From an uncultured Clostridia bacterium (lineage in GTDB: Bacteria > Bacillota > Clostridia > TANB77 > CAG-508), in the NCBI GenBank assembly GCA_934133175.1, contig CAKPAX010000014.1, forward strand, positions 1 through 36,941: DNA of 36,941 nucleotides. Direction: 5' to 3'. Every line of letters starts with the position of its first letter. Position 1 is the stretch's first letter. The translations under genes were made by a program, and so were the position numbers. Below the pieces are notes generated by a model. It was not told the origin of the DNA, did not search any database, and was given only the letters and a program-made list of their open reading frames with translations. This document shows positions 1-7,943 of this stretch, piece by piece.

Positions 1-375
1 TCTACAACCATTGTGTGGGATTGGTGTTACGTCTTTTATAGCACTTATTTCTAAACCAGCAGTTTGAAGTGCTCTTATTGCTGCTTCACGTCCTGAACCA
101 GGTCCTTTAACAAATACTTCTACAGATTTTAAACCATGTTCCATTGCAGCTTTAGCAGCTGTTTCAGCAACTTGACCAGCAGCAAATGGTGTGCTTTTTC
201 TTGAACCTTTAAATCCTAATTCACCAGCACTTCCCCATGATATACTGTTTCCTTGTGTATCTGTAATTGTAACTATTGTATTATTAAAACTAGAATGAAT
301 ATGAGCTTCACCTTTTTCAATGTTTTTTCTATTTCTTCTAGCTACTGTTTTTCTTGTTACATTTTTATCAGCCAT
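1..375 (-). CDS. rpsK: 30S ribosomal protein S11, 3' end outside window
   Basis: S11 is a small-subunit protein on the platform beside the mRNA exit region. The 125 visible codons begin MADKNVTRKTVARRNRK and contain the typical block GPGSGREAAIRAL followed by DVTPIPHNGCR. The family is about 130 residues, so only a few basic C-terminal residues are missing at the window edge. The gene follows rpsM with a 51-bp gap and belongs to the alpha part of the operon; rpsD, rpoA and rplQ would be expected beyond the edge. Identification is secure. Confidence 0.97.
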   Translation of the reverse strand, partial: MADKNVTRKTVARRNRKNIEKGEAHIHSSFNNTIVTITDTQGNSISWGSAGELGFKGSRKSTPFAAGQVAETAAKAAMEHGLKSVEVFVKGPGSGREAAIRALQTAGLEISAIKDVTPIPHNGCR

Positions 376-426
376 TTTTTAAATTTCCCTCCTCGTTATT
401 TTGTTGTTTCAAAATTCTATGCATTT

Positions 427-795
427 TTATTTTTTACTTTTACTTACTAATTTTCTTGGACCTTTTCTTGTACGAGCATTAGTTTTTGTTCTTTGTCCTC
501 TAACTGGTAAACCTTTTCTATGTCTTAGTCCTCTATAACATCCTATTTCTGTAAGTCTTTTAATATTTAATGCGATTTCTCTTCTTAAATCACCTTCAAC
601 TTTGTATGATTCGTCAATAACTTTTCTTATGCTATTAACTTCGTCATCTGTTAAGTCTTTAACTCTAGTATCTGGATTAATTCCAGCTTTTTCTAAGATA
701 TTTCTAGAACTTGATACACCTATACCATATATATATGTAAGTCCTATTTCTACTCTCTTTTCTTTAGGTAAGTCTACTCCTGCTATACGAGCCAT
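427..795 (-). CDS. rpsM: 30S ribosomal protein S13
   Basis: S13 sits in the head of the 30S subunit and contacts the P-site tRNA and the 50S subunit. The protein starts MARIAGVDLPKEKR, contains the helix-two-turn-helix region around TYIYGIG, and ends in the basic tail with TKTNARTRKGPRK; 122 residues is the usual length. I start it at the ATG at 795 because GGAGGTG lies at 805-811, nine bases upstream. A longer reading from an upstream TTG would translate that ribosome site itself. The gene is preceded by a 196-bp gap holding a structured element. Confidence 0.97.
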   Translation of the reverse strand: MARIAGVDLPKEKRVEIGLTYIYGIGVSSSRNILEKAGINPDTRVKDLTDDEVNSIRKVIDESYKVEGDLRREIALNIKRLTEIGCYRGLRHRKGLPVRGQRTKTNARTRKGPRKLVSKSKK

Positions 796-925
796 ATTTT
801 TTTGCACCTCCAAAATAATTTAATTTACTAATTTAATAATTGTAATTGCTTGTCTTTATTTATAACCTAAAGGTGAAATGCACTAATTAAAATTAGTCTT
901 TAGATTTTTTTTAGACATATATATA

Positions 926-981
926 AACACAAATTCGATAAAAAAACATTATATGTTTACAGCCGCTACCTAATTTGTGTT
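926..981 (-). promoter_or_regulatory. Structured RNA element between rpmJ and rpsM
   Basis: On the transcribed strand a perfect 10-bp stem (AACACAAATT with AATTTGTGTT) closes a loop of 36 nt. Inside is a smaller hairpin, AAACAT/ATGTTT (944-958), next to AGGTAGCGGCTG. No U-run follows at once, so this is not a classic terminator. It lies about 130 nt upstream of the rpsM start. In E. coli the S4-binding alpha-operon RNA also lies just before rpsM, but I see no sequence likeness and infer only a possible regulatory role. Confidence 0.4.
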
Positions 982-991
982 ATTAACAAAA

Positions 992-1105
992 CTATCCTTG
1001 TCTTTGTTTGTGTTTAGGGTTTTCACAAATAACTCTAATTACACCTTTTCTTTTTATTATTTTACATTTGTCACATATTTTCTTTACTGATGGTCTTACT
1101 TTCAT
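992..1105 (-). CDS. rpmJ: 50S ribosomal protein L36
   Basis: L36 is the smallest large-subunit protein. The 37-residue product MKVRPSVKKICDKCKII... ends GNPKHKQRQG-like as ENPKHKQRQG. It has the zinc-ribbon pattern CxxC (C11, C14), later C27 and H32, so it is the zinc-binding form. The ATG is preceded by GGAGGTGC at 1111-1118. It lies between infA and rpsM, its standard place. It is easily overlooked because of its length. Confidence 0.95.
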   Translation of the reverse strand: MKVRPSVKKICDKCKIIKRKGVIRVICENPKHKQRQG

Positions 1106-1224
1106 TTTTTGCACCTCCTATTACTACAGAAAATAACTTTTTTATAAAATACTCTAATTATTTTATAAATTGCAATTAACTGTTTCTATATTTATATAGT
1201 TTGGGTTAATTTCTAATATATATA

Positions 1225-1252
1225 ATACAAAATAATTATTATTATTTTGTAT
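1225..1252 (-). other. 12-bp perfect hairpin downstream of infA
   Basis: The arms ATACAAAATAAT and ATTATTTTGTAT pair perfectly around a 4-nt loop, beginning 10 bp after the infA stop codon. It is almost pure A/T and is followed by alternating TA rather than a run of T, so an intrinsic terminator is unlikely. A role in transcript processing or stability is possible. Confidence 0.35.
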
Positions 1253-1262
1253 TTTTACTATT

Positions 1263-1481
1263 TTATTTTGCTCTCCAAGTAATACGTCCTCTTGTTAAAT
1301 CATATGGTGAAAGTTCTACTTTTACTTTATCACCTGGTAATATTTTTATATAATTCATCCTTAGTTTTCCTGAAATATGAGCTAATATTTGATGCCCATT
1401 TTCAAGTTCAACTTTAAAGTTAGTATTAGGTAGTGTTTCAACTACTGTTCCTTCTACTTCTATGATATCTTCTTTTGCCAA
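1263..1481 (-). CDS. infA: Translation initiation factor IF-1
   Basis: IF-1 binds the A site of the 30S subunit during initiation. The 72-residue product has the S1-like OB-fold sequence: MAKEDIIEVEGTVVETLPN, then GHQILAHISGKLRMNYI, then LSPYDLTRGRITWR, the usual ending. The start codon is TTG, because codon 1479-1481 reads TTG on the coding strand. It is supported by GGAGGCG at 1487-1493, 5 nt upstream, and by the family's usual first residues. It lies between map and rpmJ. Confidence 0.97.
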   Translation of the reverse strand: MAKEDIIEVEGTVVETLPNTNFKVELENGHQILAHISGKLRMNYIKILPGDKVKVELSPYDLTRGRITWRAK

Positions 1482-1556
1482 GATCTCGCCTCCTTATAGA
1501 ACTTTTACATATTTTTTCCATTTATAGCATTATGACTTATACAGTATACACCATTT

Positions 1557-2327
1557 TTAAAGCATTGTCAATATTTTTGGTTCGTTTTCTGTAATTAAAA
1601 TTGTATTTTCATAGTGTGCTGCCCAAGTTCCATCTTCTGTTATTATTGTCCATCCATCATCAAGTTCTAATATATTAGGTTTTCCTATTATTACCATAGG
1701 TTCTATTGCTAGAGTCATACCTGGTTCAAGTCTTATTCCTCTACCAGCTTTTCCGTAATTTGGTATTCCTGGATCTTCATGCATTTCTCTTCCGATTCCA
1801 TGACCTTGAAATTCTCTAACAACAGAATATCCTTGTGATTTTACATATTCTCCGATTGCATGAGAAATATCTCCAATTCTATTTCCTTTTTTAGCATACT
1901 TTATTCCTTCAAAAAAAGCTTGTTTTGTTACTTTTACTAGTCTTTCCGCTTCTTTAGATACTTTTCCTACCATAAAAGTTCTAGCTGCATCACCATTAAA
2001 ACCATTTTTTAATGCAACTGTGTCAACACTAACAATGTCTCCTTCTTTTATTATTTTGTTCTTTGATGGTATTCCATGTATAACTTCATCATTTACAGAA
2101 ACACATGTAGCTGCTGGATATGGTGGTACTCCTTTTATTCCAACATCATATCCCTTTTCTGCTGGTAATGCACCTAAGCTTCTCATTGTATCTTCTGCAA
2201 TTTTATCAATTTCCCAAGTACTCATACCTGGTTTAATACATTCTTCTAACTTTTTATATGTTAATGCTACAACTCTACAAGCTTCTTCCATATATTCAAT
2301 TTCTTTTTTTGATTTTATAGTTACCAT
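1557..2327 (-). CDS. map: Methionine aminopeptidase, type I
   Basis: Removes the initiator methionine from new proteins using two divalent metal ions. The 256-residue pita-bread fold keeps all expected residues: H84 in EVIHG, metal ligands D102 and D113 (SVDT...NGDAART), H176 (QGHGIGREMHEDP), E209 (LAIEPM) and E240 (AAHYENT). There is no N-terminal extension, so this is the short cytoplasmic class Ia-like form. It starts 2 bp after adk stops, and its GGAG ribosome site overlaps the adk 3' end, which suggests translational coupling. Confidence 0.97.
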   Translation of the reverse strand: MVTIKSKKEIEYMEEACRVVALTYKKLEECIKPGMSTWEIDKIAEDTMRSLGALPAEKGYDVGIKGVPPYPAATCVSVNDEVIHGIPSKNKIIKEGDIVSVDTVALKNGFNGDAARTFMVGKVSKEAERLVKVTKQAFFEGIKYAKKGNRIGDISHAIGEYVKSQGYSVVREFQGHGIGREMHEDPGIPNYGKAGRGIRLEPGMTLAIEPMVIIGKPNILELDDGWTIITEDGTWAAHYENTILITENEPKILTML

Positions 2328-2329
2328 TT

Positions 2330-2992
2330 TTACTCTCCTTTTATCTCTTTAACTATATCTTCTGCTATCTCTGTTCCTAGTTTTGTATTTTTACTTACTG
2401 TTTCAGTACTTAATACTCCTTCTTTTTCATAAAATTCTATTAAAGGAGATGTTGATTCTAAATATGTTTGTATTCTTTTCTTAATTGTTTCAGCATTGTC
2501 ATCTTCTCTTTTTACTAATTCACTTCCACATTTATCACAAATATTTTCTTGTTTTGGTGGATTCAAAACAAGATTATACACTGCTTTACAATCTTGATTT
2601 GAACATACTCTTCTATTTACTACTCTTTCTATAATTTCTTCTTCTGGTGTAACTAAATTTATAACCATATCTATTTTTTTGTTTTCTTTTTCAAGTATTT
2701 TCTTTAATTCTTCTGCTTGAAATACAGTTCTTGGAAAACCATCTAGAATAATTCCTTCTTTTACATCATCTTGTTTTAGCCTATCTTCTACTATTCCTAT
2801 TGTTATATCATCTGGAACTAATTTTCCTTCACTAATATATTTGCTTGCAACTTTCCCAAGTTCTGTTTCTTCTTTTATATTTTTTCTAAAAATATCTCCT
2901 GTAGATACTTGAGGAATCCCTAATTTTTCTGATAATATTCCTGCTACTGTTCCTTTTCCAGTCCCTGGTGCTCCTAACATAATTATATTCAT
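2330..2992 (-). CDS. adk: Adenylate kinase, zinc-lid form
   Basis: Catalyses ATP + AMP to 2 ADP. The P-loop GAPGTGKGT is at residues 7-15, the NMP-binding segment STGDIFR at 30-36, and DGFPRT at 84-89. The lid carries four cysteines (C130, C135, C152, C155), so it binds zinc; this is common in Gram-positives and absent in E. coli. The spacing C-x4-C is wider than the usual C-x2-C. Length 220 is typical of the long form. It is followed immediately by map. Confidence 0.97.
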   Translation of the reverse strand: MNIIMLGAPGTGKGTVAGILSEKLGIPQVSTGDIFRKNIKEETELGKVASKYISEGKLVPDDITIGIVEDRLKQDDVKEGIILDGFPRTVFQAEELKKILEKENKKIDMVINLVTPEEEIIERVVNRRVCSNQDCKAVYNLVLNPPKQENICDKCGSELVKREDDNAETIKKRIQTYLESTSPLIEFYEKEGVLSTETVSKNTKLGTEIAEDIVKEIKGE

Positions 2993-3093
2993 AAATCAAC
3001 ACTCCTTATTTATTTTATCTTTTGGTTTAATAACCTTTTTAATAATTACTTTAAAAAAACTAATTATTAAAAAAGATATTAAAACTCGAAAAT

Positions 3094-3120
3094 GTGGCAG
3101 AGGCAAAATACCTCTGACAC
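3094..3120 (-). terminator. Hairpin between secY and adk, possible partial terminator
   Basis: On the transcribed strand GTGTCAGAGG pairs with CCTCTGCCAC, one mismatch in ten, around a 7-nt loop. It is much more GC-rich than its surroundings. Only short, interrupted T runs follow, so strong termination is doubtful. It could reduce transcription past secY or protect the secY mRNA 3' end. It occupies most of the 143-bp gap. Confidence 0.4.
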
Positions 3121-3135
3121 AATTTCTTTTATATA

Positions 3136-4455
3136 TTATTCTAAGAATCCTTTATAATGTCTCATTACTAATTGAGATTCTAATTGTTGTACTGTTTCTA
3201 ATGCAACTCCAACAACGATTAATATAGATGTACCACCAAATGCAACATTTAATGATGTAAATCTTAATAGCATTGGTAATATTGCAATTACTGCTAAGAA
3301 GAAACCACCAAAAAGTGTTAATTTTGATATTATTGATGATAAATATTCTGTTGTTGGTTTTCCAGATCTAATACCCGGAATAAATCCACCATTTTTCTTA
3401 ATATTATTAGATACTTCTGCTGGATTAAATGTAGCATATGTATAAAAATATGTAAATCCCATAATTAATAATAAATATACTATTGCATTAGCTATTGAAT
3501 AACCAATACCAACTTGTGATGAAGATGTAGCTAATGAGAATTTATATAATCCTGCTAAAAATCCTGTTTTTGTAGCTATATCTTTTACAAATATTTGTAT
3601 TATTATTGCTGGAAATGTCATAAATGATGATGCAAATATTATAGGCATAACTCCAGCCATAGCAAGTTTTAATGGTATATGTGTACTTTGAGCTCCAACC
3701 ATTTTTCTACCTACTACTTTTTTAGAATATTGTACAGGTACTTTTCTTTCAGCTTGTTGTACAAATACAACACCTGTTACTAATATAAGAGCACCTATTA
3801 CTAATCCTAATGCTAATAATAATCCTGTAGTACTAAATCCACTATCTGTAACTATTAAATTTCCAATAGTAGGAATTACAGATGGCAATCCAGAAATAAT
3901 ACCTATAAAGATTATTATAGAAATTCCATTTCCTATTCCTTTACTTGTAATTTGTTCACCAAGCCACATAAGAATTGATGTTCCTGCAACTAGTGACACT
4001 ACAACTAATGAGCCTGTTAAGAATCCTGGATTAACAAATATTCCTGAAGCACTGTAAGATAAATATATTCCTATAGATTCTACTAATGCTAATACTATTG
4101 TTAATAACTTAGTATATCTATTAATCTTTTTTCTACCTTCTTCTCCACCTTCTTTAGTTAATTTTTCTAATGAAGGTATTACCATTCCTAATAATTGAAT
4201 AACTATAGAAGCAGTAATATATGGAGTAATTGACATAGCAAATAATGAAAATCTTGAGAAAGCTCCTCCTGAAATTAAATCTATTAATCCACTAATTCCA
4301 TTACTTGATGACATTGCTTCACTTAATTTGATTAAATCAACTCCTGGTACAGTTATAAAACATCCAAATCTAAATATTACAATTAGTAATAAAGTATATA
4401 AAAGTTTTTTTCTAACTTCAGGTGTTGCTATAGCATTTTTTATTGTTTTAAACAA
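3136..4455 (-). CDS. secY: Preprotein translocase subunit SecY
   Basis: Central channel of the Sec translocase in the cytoplasmic membrane, partner of SecE (34130-34513) and SecA. The 439-residue protein has about ten hydrophobic segments. Family markers include FRFGCFITVPGVD near the first segment, TPYITASIVIQLL, the signature region around KGIGNGISIIIFIGI, and the cytosolic loop with QQAERKVPVQY. It starts one base after rplO ends, the usual tight pairing. Confidence 0.98.
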   Translation of the reverse strand: MFKTIKNAIATPEVRKKLLYTLLLIVIFRFGCFITVPGVDLIKLSEAMSSSNGISGLIDLISGGAFSRFSLFAMSITPYITASIVIQLLGMVIPSLEKLTKEGGEEGRKKINRYTKLLTIVLALVESIGIYLSYSASGIFVNPGFLTGSLVVVSLVAGTSILMWLGEQITSKGIGNGISIIIFIGIISGLPSVIPTIGNLIVTDSGFSTTGLLLALGLVIGALILVTGVVFVQQAERKVPVQYSKKVVGRKMVGAQSTHIPLKLAMAGVMPIIFASSFMTFPAIIIQIFVKDIATKTGFLAGLYKFSLATSSSQVGIGYSIANAIVYLLLIMGFTYFYTYATFNPAEVSNNIKKNGGFIPGIRSGKPTTEYLSSIISKLTLFGGFFLAVIAILPMLLRFTSLNVAFGGTSILIVVGVALETVQQLESQLVMRHYKGFLE

Positions 4456-4890
4456 CTAAATCACCTCAGCCTTTCCGCCTAAAGCTTCGATTTTTTCTTT
4501 AGCTGATGCTGTAAATCTTTTAGCTTTTACATTTACTTTTTTGTCTAATTTTCCTGTTCCTAAGATTACTATTCCATCATTTATTTTTCCAATTATTCCT
4601 TCTGCTAATAATGTTTCTGCTGTAACATCAGTATTTTCACATTTATTTAACATTGTTAATGTTACTTCTACATAGTCTTTAGCATGAATATTTGTAAATC
4701 CTCTTTTTGGTAATCTTCTATATAATGGTGTTTGACCACCTTCGAATCCTCTTCTTACTCCTCCACCTGATCTAGCTTTTTGTCCTTTATGTCCTTTTCC
4801 AGATGTTTTTCCTAATCCTGATCCAATTCCTCTTCCTCTTCTAGTTCTTGTTGCTTTTTTTACAGATGGTTTTAATTCGTCCATTTTCAT
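4456..4890 (-). CDS. rplO: 50S ribosomal protein L15
   Basis: Late-assembling large-subunit protein. The basic glycine-rich N-terminal arm RRGRGIGSGLGKTSGKGHKG and the block GGGVRRGFEGGQTPLYRRLPKRGF are diagnostic; 144 residues is normal. GGAGGTGC at 4899-4906 favours the ATG at 4890, with a second in-frame ATG two codons later. Upstream, rpmD would be expected but is missing. The gap to rpsE instead holds a long hairpin. Confidence 0.98.
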   Translation of the reverse strand: MKMDELKPSVKKATRTRRGRGIGSGLGKTSGKGHKGQKARSGGGVRRGFEGGQTPLYRRLPKRGFTNIHAKDYVEVTLTMLNKCENTDVTAETLLAEGIIGKINDGIVILGTGKLDKKVNVKAKRFTASAKEKIEALGGKAEVI

Positions 4891-4924
4891 TTATGCGTTG
4901 CACCTCCTTAATTTAATGTTGGCT

Positions 4925-5032
4925 GTTGGAAGCTTGAGATTAGCAATCTACTATTCTCACTTTCAACTCCATTTTATATATCTTTGGTATAGAGTATTTA
5001 AAGTTATAAATTACCAACTTCAAACCTCCAAC
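4925..5032 (-). repeat. Long imperfect inverted repeat forming an RNA hairpin between rpsE and rplO
   Basis: The 25-nt arms at 5008-5032 and 4925-4949 are complementary. Read as the operon transcript, 24 of 25 positions pair, six of them as G-U; on the opposite strand those six would be A-C mismatches. More short stems (ACUUU/AAAGU, ACUC/GAGU) continue inward. The structure begins 5 nt after the rpsE stop and ends about 18 nt before the rplO ribosome site, so it fills the whole intercistronic space. No ORF of L30 size is present. Confidence 0.7.
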
Positions 5033-5037
5033 CGCGA

Positions 5038-5529
5038 TTAAATAATATCTTCTACTTTTTTTCCTCTTTTTTTAGCTACTTGTTCAATTGTTTGCATTGA
5101 TTTTAATCCTTCAATTGTAGCATAAACAACGTTTCTTGGATTGTTTGTTCCAATAACTTTTGTTCTTATATCTTTATAACCAGCAAGTTCTAGTACTGGT
5201 CTAACACTTCCTCCTGCTATAACTCCAGTACCAACTGCAGCAGGTTTTAACATAACTTTTGCACTACCAAATTTTCCTATAAATTCGTGTGGTACACTTG
5301 TTCCTACTACTGGAACTTCTACTAAATTCTTTTTAGCTTCTTGTATAGCTTTTTTTATTGCATCTGGAACTTCAGCTGCTTTACCATTTCCAACACCAAC
5401 GTGTCCGTTTTCGTCACCAACAACTACTACAGCACTAAATCTAAAAGTTCTACCACCTTTAACAACTTTAGCAACTCTGTTAATAGCAACTACTTTTTCT
5501 TTTAATTCTATTGCGTTATTTTCTTCCAT
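5038..5529 (-). CDS. rpsE: 30S ribosomal protein S5
   Basis: S5 helps decoding accuracy and mRNA unwinding at the entry channel. Diagnostic parts are VVKGGRTFRFSAVVVVGD, GHVGVGNGKAAEVPDAI, the glycine-rich loop PAAVGTGVIAGGSVRPVLELAG, and NPRNVVYATIEGL; 163 residues is typical. The start is ATG at 5529, with GGAGGG rather far upstream (about 13 nt). It follows rplR in standard order and ends just before the inverted-repeat hairpin. Confidence 0.98.
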   Translation of the reverse strand: MEENNAIELKEKVVAINRVAKVVKGGRTFRFSAVVVVGDENGHVGVGNGKAAEVPDAIKKAIQEAKKNLVEVPVVGTSVPHEFIGKFGSAKVMLKPAAVGTGVIAGGSVRPVLELAGYKDIRTKVIGTNNPRNVVYATIEGLKSMQTIEQVAKKRGKKVEDII

Positions 5530-5616
5530 CGGTCTTTGTTTTCCCTCCTTTTTTACTACTTTATGTATAATTTTAAAAATTTTATAATCTGCTAACTTTT
5601 TTTAGTAAAAGATTTA

Positions 5617-5976
5617 CTAGAATTTTAATCCACCTTCTCTAGCAGCTTCTGCTAATTCTTTTACTACACCATGATAAATATATCCACCACGGTCAAAAAC
5701 TACTGTTTCAATATTTTTTTCTAATGCTTTTTTAGCAATTAATGCACCAAGTTCTTTTGCAGCTTCTTTATTAGCATGTTTTGTTTTTATTGATTTATCT
5801 AATGTTGAAGCACTAACTAAAGTATTTCCAGCTACATCATCAATAACTTGTACATATAAATTACTATTACTTCTATATACACATAATCTTGGTCTTTCAG
5901 CTGTACCAGATACTTTTGTTCTTACTCTAATATGTCTTCTTGTTCTTTCAGCTTTTCTATCTATTTTCTTGATCAT
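5617..5976 (-). CDS. rplR: 50S ribosomal protein L18
   Basis: L18 binds 5S rRNA and helps place it in the large subunit. The sequence RTRRHIRVRTKVSGTAERPRL, then LYVQVIDD, VFDRGGYIYHGVVKELAEAAREGGL, is the standard pattern; 119 residues. AAAGGAG precedes the ATG. After its stop the transcript forms a 7-bp hairpin (TAGTAAA/TTTACTA) before rpsE. Confidence 0.98.
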   Translation of the reverse strand: MIKKIDRKAERTRRHIRVRTKVSGTAERPRLCVYRSNSNLYVQVIDDVAGNTLVSASTLDKSIKTKHANKEAAKELGALIAKKALEKNIETVVFDRGGYIYHGVVKELAEAAREGGLKF

Positions 5977-6053
5977 TTTATTTCTCCTTTCATAAAATTT
6001 AATATTTATGATATATATTTTGATGAAAATAATTAGATTTATTTCATCTAGGC

Positions 6054-6590
6054 TTATTTACCTGTTTTTCCTTCTTTACGTCTAATAACTTCATCAGCAT
6101 ATTTAATTCCTTTTCCTCTATATACTTCTGGTGGTCTCTTTGATCTAACAACTGCTGCTGTTTGACCAACTAATTCTTTATCAATACCTCTTACTATTAT
6201 TGTATTAGCATTTGGAACATCAAAAGTAATTCCTTCAGGTGCTTCAAATATTACTGGATGAGAATATCCTAATGTAAGATTTAAGTCATTTCCTTGTTTT
6301 TGAACTCTATATCCAACACCATTTATTTGAAGTTCTTTACTGAATTCTTGTGTTACACCTATTATCATATTATTAATTAAAGTTCTTGTTAAACCATGTA
6401 AACTTCTTGTTTTAGGTTCATTGTCTTTTCTTGTAACTTTAATAGTATTTTCATTAATTTCTAAAGAAATATCTTTATGTACATCTCTAGTTAATGTACC
6501 TTTTGGTCCTTTTACAGTAATGTTATGTCCGTCTACTTTTACTTCAACACCACTTGGTACTGTAATAGGGCTGTTTCCTATTCTTGACAT
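6054..6590 (-). CDS. rplF: 50S ribosomal protein L6
   Basis: L6 lies near the sarcin-ricin loop and the factor-binding site. It begins MSRIGNSPITVPSGVEV, contains GPKGTLTRD and the C-terminal signature region KRPPEVYRGKGIKYADEVIRRKEGKTGK. Two homologous domains give the usual 178 residues. GGAGG stands at the normal distance. The gap to rplR holds a hairpin with arms GATGAAA/TTTTCATC. Confidence 0.98.
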   Translation of the reverse strand: MSRIGNSPITVPSGVEVKVDGHNITVKGPKGTLTRDVHKDISLEINENTIKVTRKDNEPKTRSLHGLTRTLINNMIIGVTQEFSKELQINGVGYRVQKQGNDLNLTLGYSHPVIFEAPEGITFDVPNANTIIVRGIDKELVGQTAAVVRSKRPPEVYRGKGIKYADEVIRRKEGKTGK

Positions 6591-6636
6591 TTTTTGTTTT
6601 CCTCCTTCACTTTATAATGAATACAATTTGCTATGA

Positions 6637-7035
6637 TTACCAAATATAAGCTAATACTTCTCCACCTATACCTGCTTCTCTTGCTTCTTTATCTGTTTTT
6701 AGACCTTGAGATGTAGAAATTATTGCAATTCCTAAACCATTTAATACTTTAGGTAATTCTTCTTTTCCAGCATATACTCTAAGTCCTGGTTTACTAATTC
6801 TTTTTAAACCATCTATTACTCTTTTTCCTTTTTCATCGTATTTAAGAGTAATTCTTATAATTCCTTGATTTTCATTTTTTATTTCTTCAAAAGATTTTAT
6901 ATATCCTTCTTTAAATAAAATTTCTGCGATTGCTAACTTCATATTTGATGCAGGTACATCTACTGTTTTATGTTTTGAACTATTTGCATTTCTTATTCTT
7001 GTTAACATATCTGCTATTGGATCTGTTATATTCAA
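6637..7035 (-). CDS. rpsH: 30S ribosomal protein S8
   Basis: S8 is an early-binding protein of the 30S central domain and in E. coli is the spc-operon translational repressor. Expected motifs are TDPIADMLTRIRNAN near the start and STSQGLKTDKEAREAGIGGEVLAYIW at the end. I begin it at a TTG (7033-7035): the sequence AAAGGAGG ends 8 nt upstream, and the product is then 132 residues, the family length. A longer reading from an ATG at 7056 would translate the ribosome site as KKEE and has no site of its own. Confidence 0.95.
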   Translation of the reverse strand: MNITDPIADMLTRIRNANSSKHKTVDVPASNMKLAIAEILFKEGYIKSFEEIKNENQGIIRITLKYDEKGKRVIDGLKRISKPGLRVYAGKEELPKVLNGLGIAIISTSQGLKTDKEAREAGIGGEVLAYIW

Positions 7036-7103
7036 CTTATTTTCCTCCTTTTTCATTCATATTTCAAATTGATTAAAATACCTTCATGTACTTCTAATCG
7101 ATT

Positions 7104-7289
7104 TTACCAGCTAGCTTTCTTAACACCTGGAATTTCACCTTTATGTGCTAATTCTCTAAAGCATACACGGCAAATTCCATATTTTCTAATATAAGCATGT
7201 GGTCTACCACATAATTTACATCTGTTATATTCTCTAGTTTTATATTTTTGTGGTCTTGCTTGTTTTACTTTCATTGACTTTTTAGCCAT
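7104..7289 (-). CDS. rpsN: 30S ribosomal protein S14, zinc-binding type Z
   Basis: Small 61-residue form of S14 with a zinc ribbon of four cysteines (C24, C27, C40, C43: CKLCGRPH...CRVCFRE) and the ending LAHKGEIPGVKKASW. This short zinc form (often called rpsZ) is the usual one inside Firmicutes spc operons; zinc-free versions, where present, are encoded elsewhere. The start at 7289 is chosen because GAAAGGAG lies just upstream and MAKKSMKVKQ is the family start. Confidence 0.97.
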   Translation of the reverse strand: MAKKSMKVKQARPQKYKTREYNRCKLCGRPHAYIRKYGICRVCFRELAHKGEIPGVKKASW

Positions 7290-7376
7290 AATTTTTCTCC
7301 TTTCATAACTTCTATTCAATGAATACAAATGTTAAACATTTGCAAGTTATATAATTCAATTACTTAAAATTACAAC

Positions 7377-7916
7377 TTATTTTTTAAAAGGCATTCCTAA
7401 TTCAGTTAATAATTCTTTAGCTTCTTCGTCTGTATTTGCTGTTGTTACAAATATAATATCCATACCTCTTAATTTATCTATTTTATCATATTCAATTTCT
7501 GGGAATATTAATTGTTCTTTTATACCCATTGAATAATTTCCTCTACCATCAAAAGAATTTGCTGAAACTCCTCTAAAATCTCTAACTCTAGGAAGAGCTA
7601 CGTTAAATAGTTTATATGCAAAATCATACATTTTATCAGCTCTTAAAGTTACTTTGCATCCTATATTAACACCTTCTCTTAATTTAAATGCTGCAATTGA
7701 TTTTTTAGCTTTTGTTATTACTGGTCTTTGACCTGTAATTAATGCTAAGTCATTCATTGCATTTTCTAATGCTTTAGGATTTTCCTTAGTATCTCCTAAA
7801 CCTATATTAATAACTATTTTTTCAAGTTTTGGAACTTGCATAATTGATTTATATTCAAATTTTTTCATTAATGCTGGGATTATTTCTTTTTCATATTGTT
7901 CTCTAAGTTTTTCCAT
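7377..7916 (-). CDS. rplE: 50S ribosomal protein L5
   Basis: L5 binds 5S rRNA and contacts the P-site tRNA and S13. The protein begins MEKLREQYEKEIIPALMKKF and has the motif KLEKIVINIGLGD, then GQRPVITKAKKSIAAFKLREG and a C-terminal RGMDIIFVTTANTDEEA. Length 179 is standard. GGAGG precedes the ATG. The gap to rpsN contains a small CAAATGT/ACATTTG hairpin. Confidence 0.98.
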   Translation of the reverse strand: MEKLREQYEKEIIPALMKKFEYKSIMQVPKLEKIVINIGLGDTKENPKALENAMNDLALITGQRPVITKAKKSIAAFKLREGVNIGCKVTLRADKMYDFAYKLFNVALPRVRDFRGVSANSFDGRGNYSMGIKEQLIFPEIEYDKIDKLRGMDIIFVTTANTDEEAKELLTELGMPFKK

Positions 7917-7943
7917 TGTCTAGTAATCCTCCTTTCTACTCTA

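Noticed and set aside
4891..5037. Short ORF as a cut-down rpmD
   Set aside because: The only ATG frames are about ten codons and do not resemble L30.
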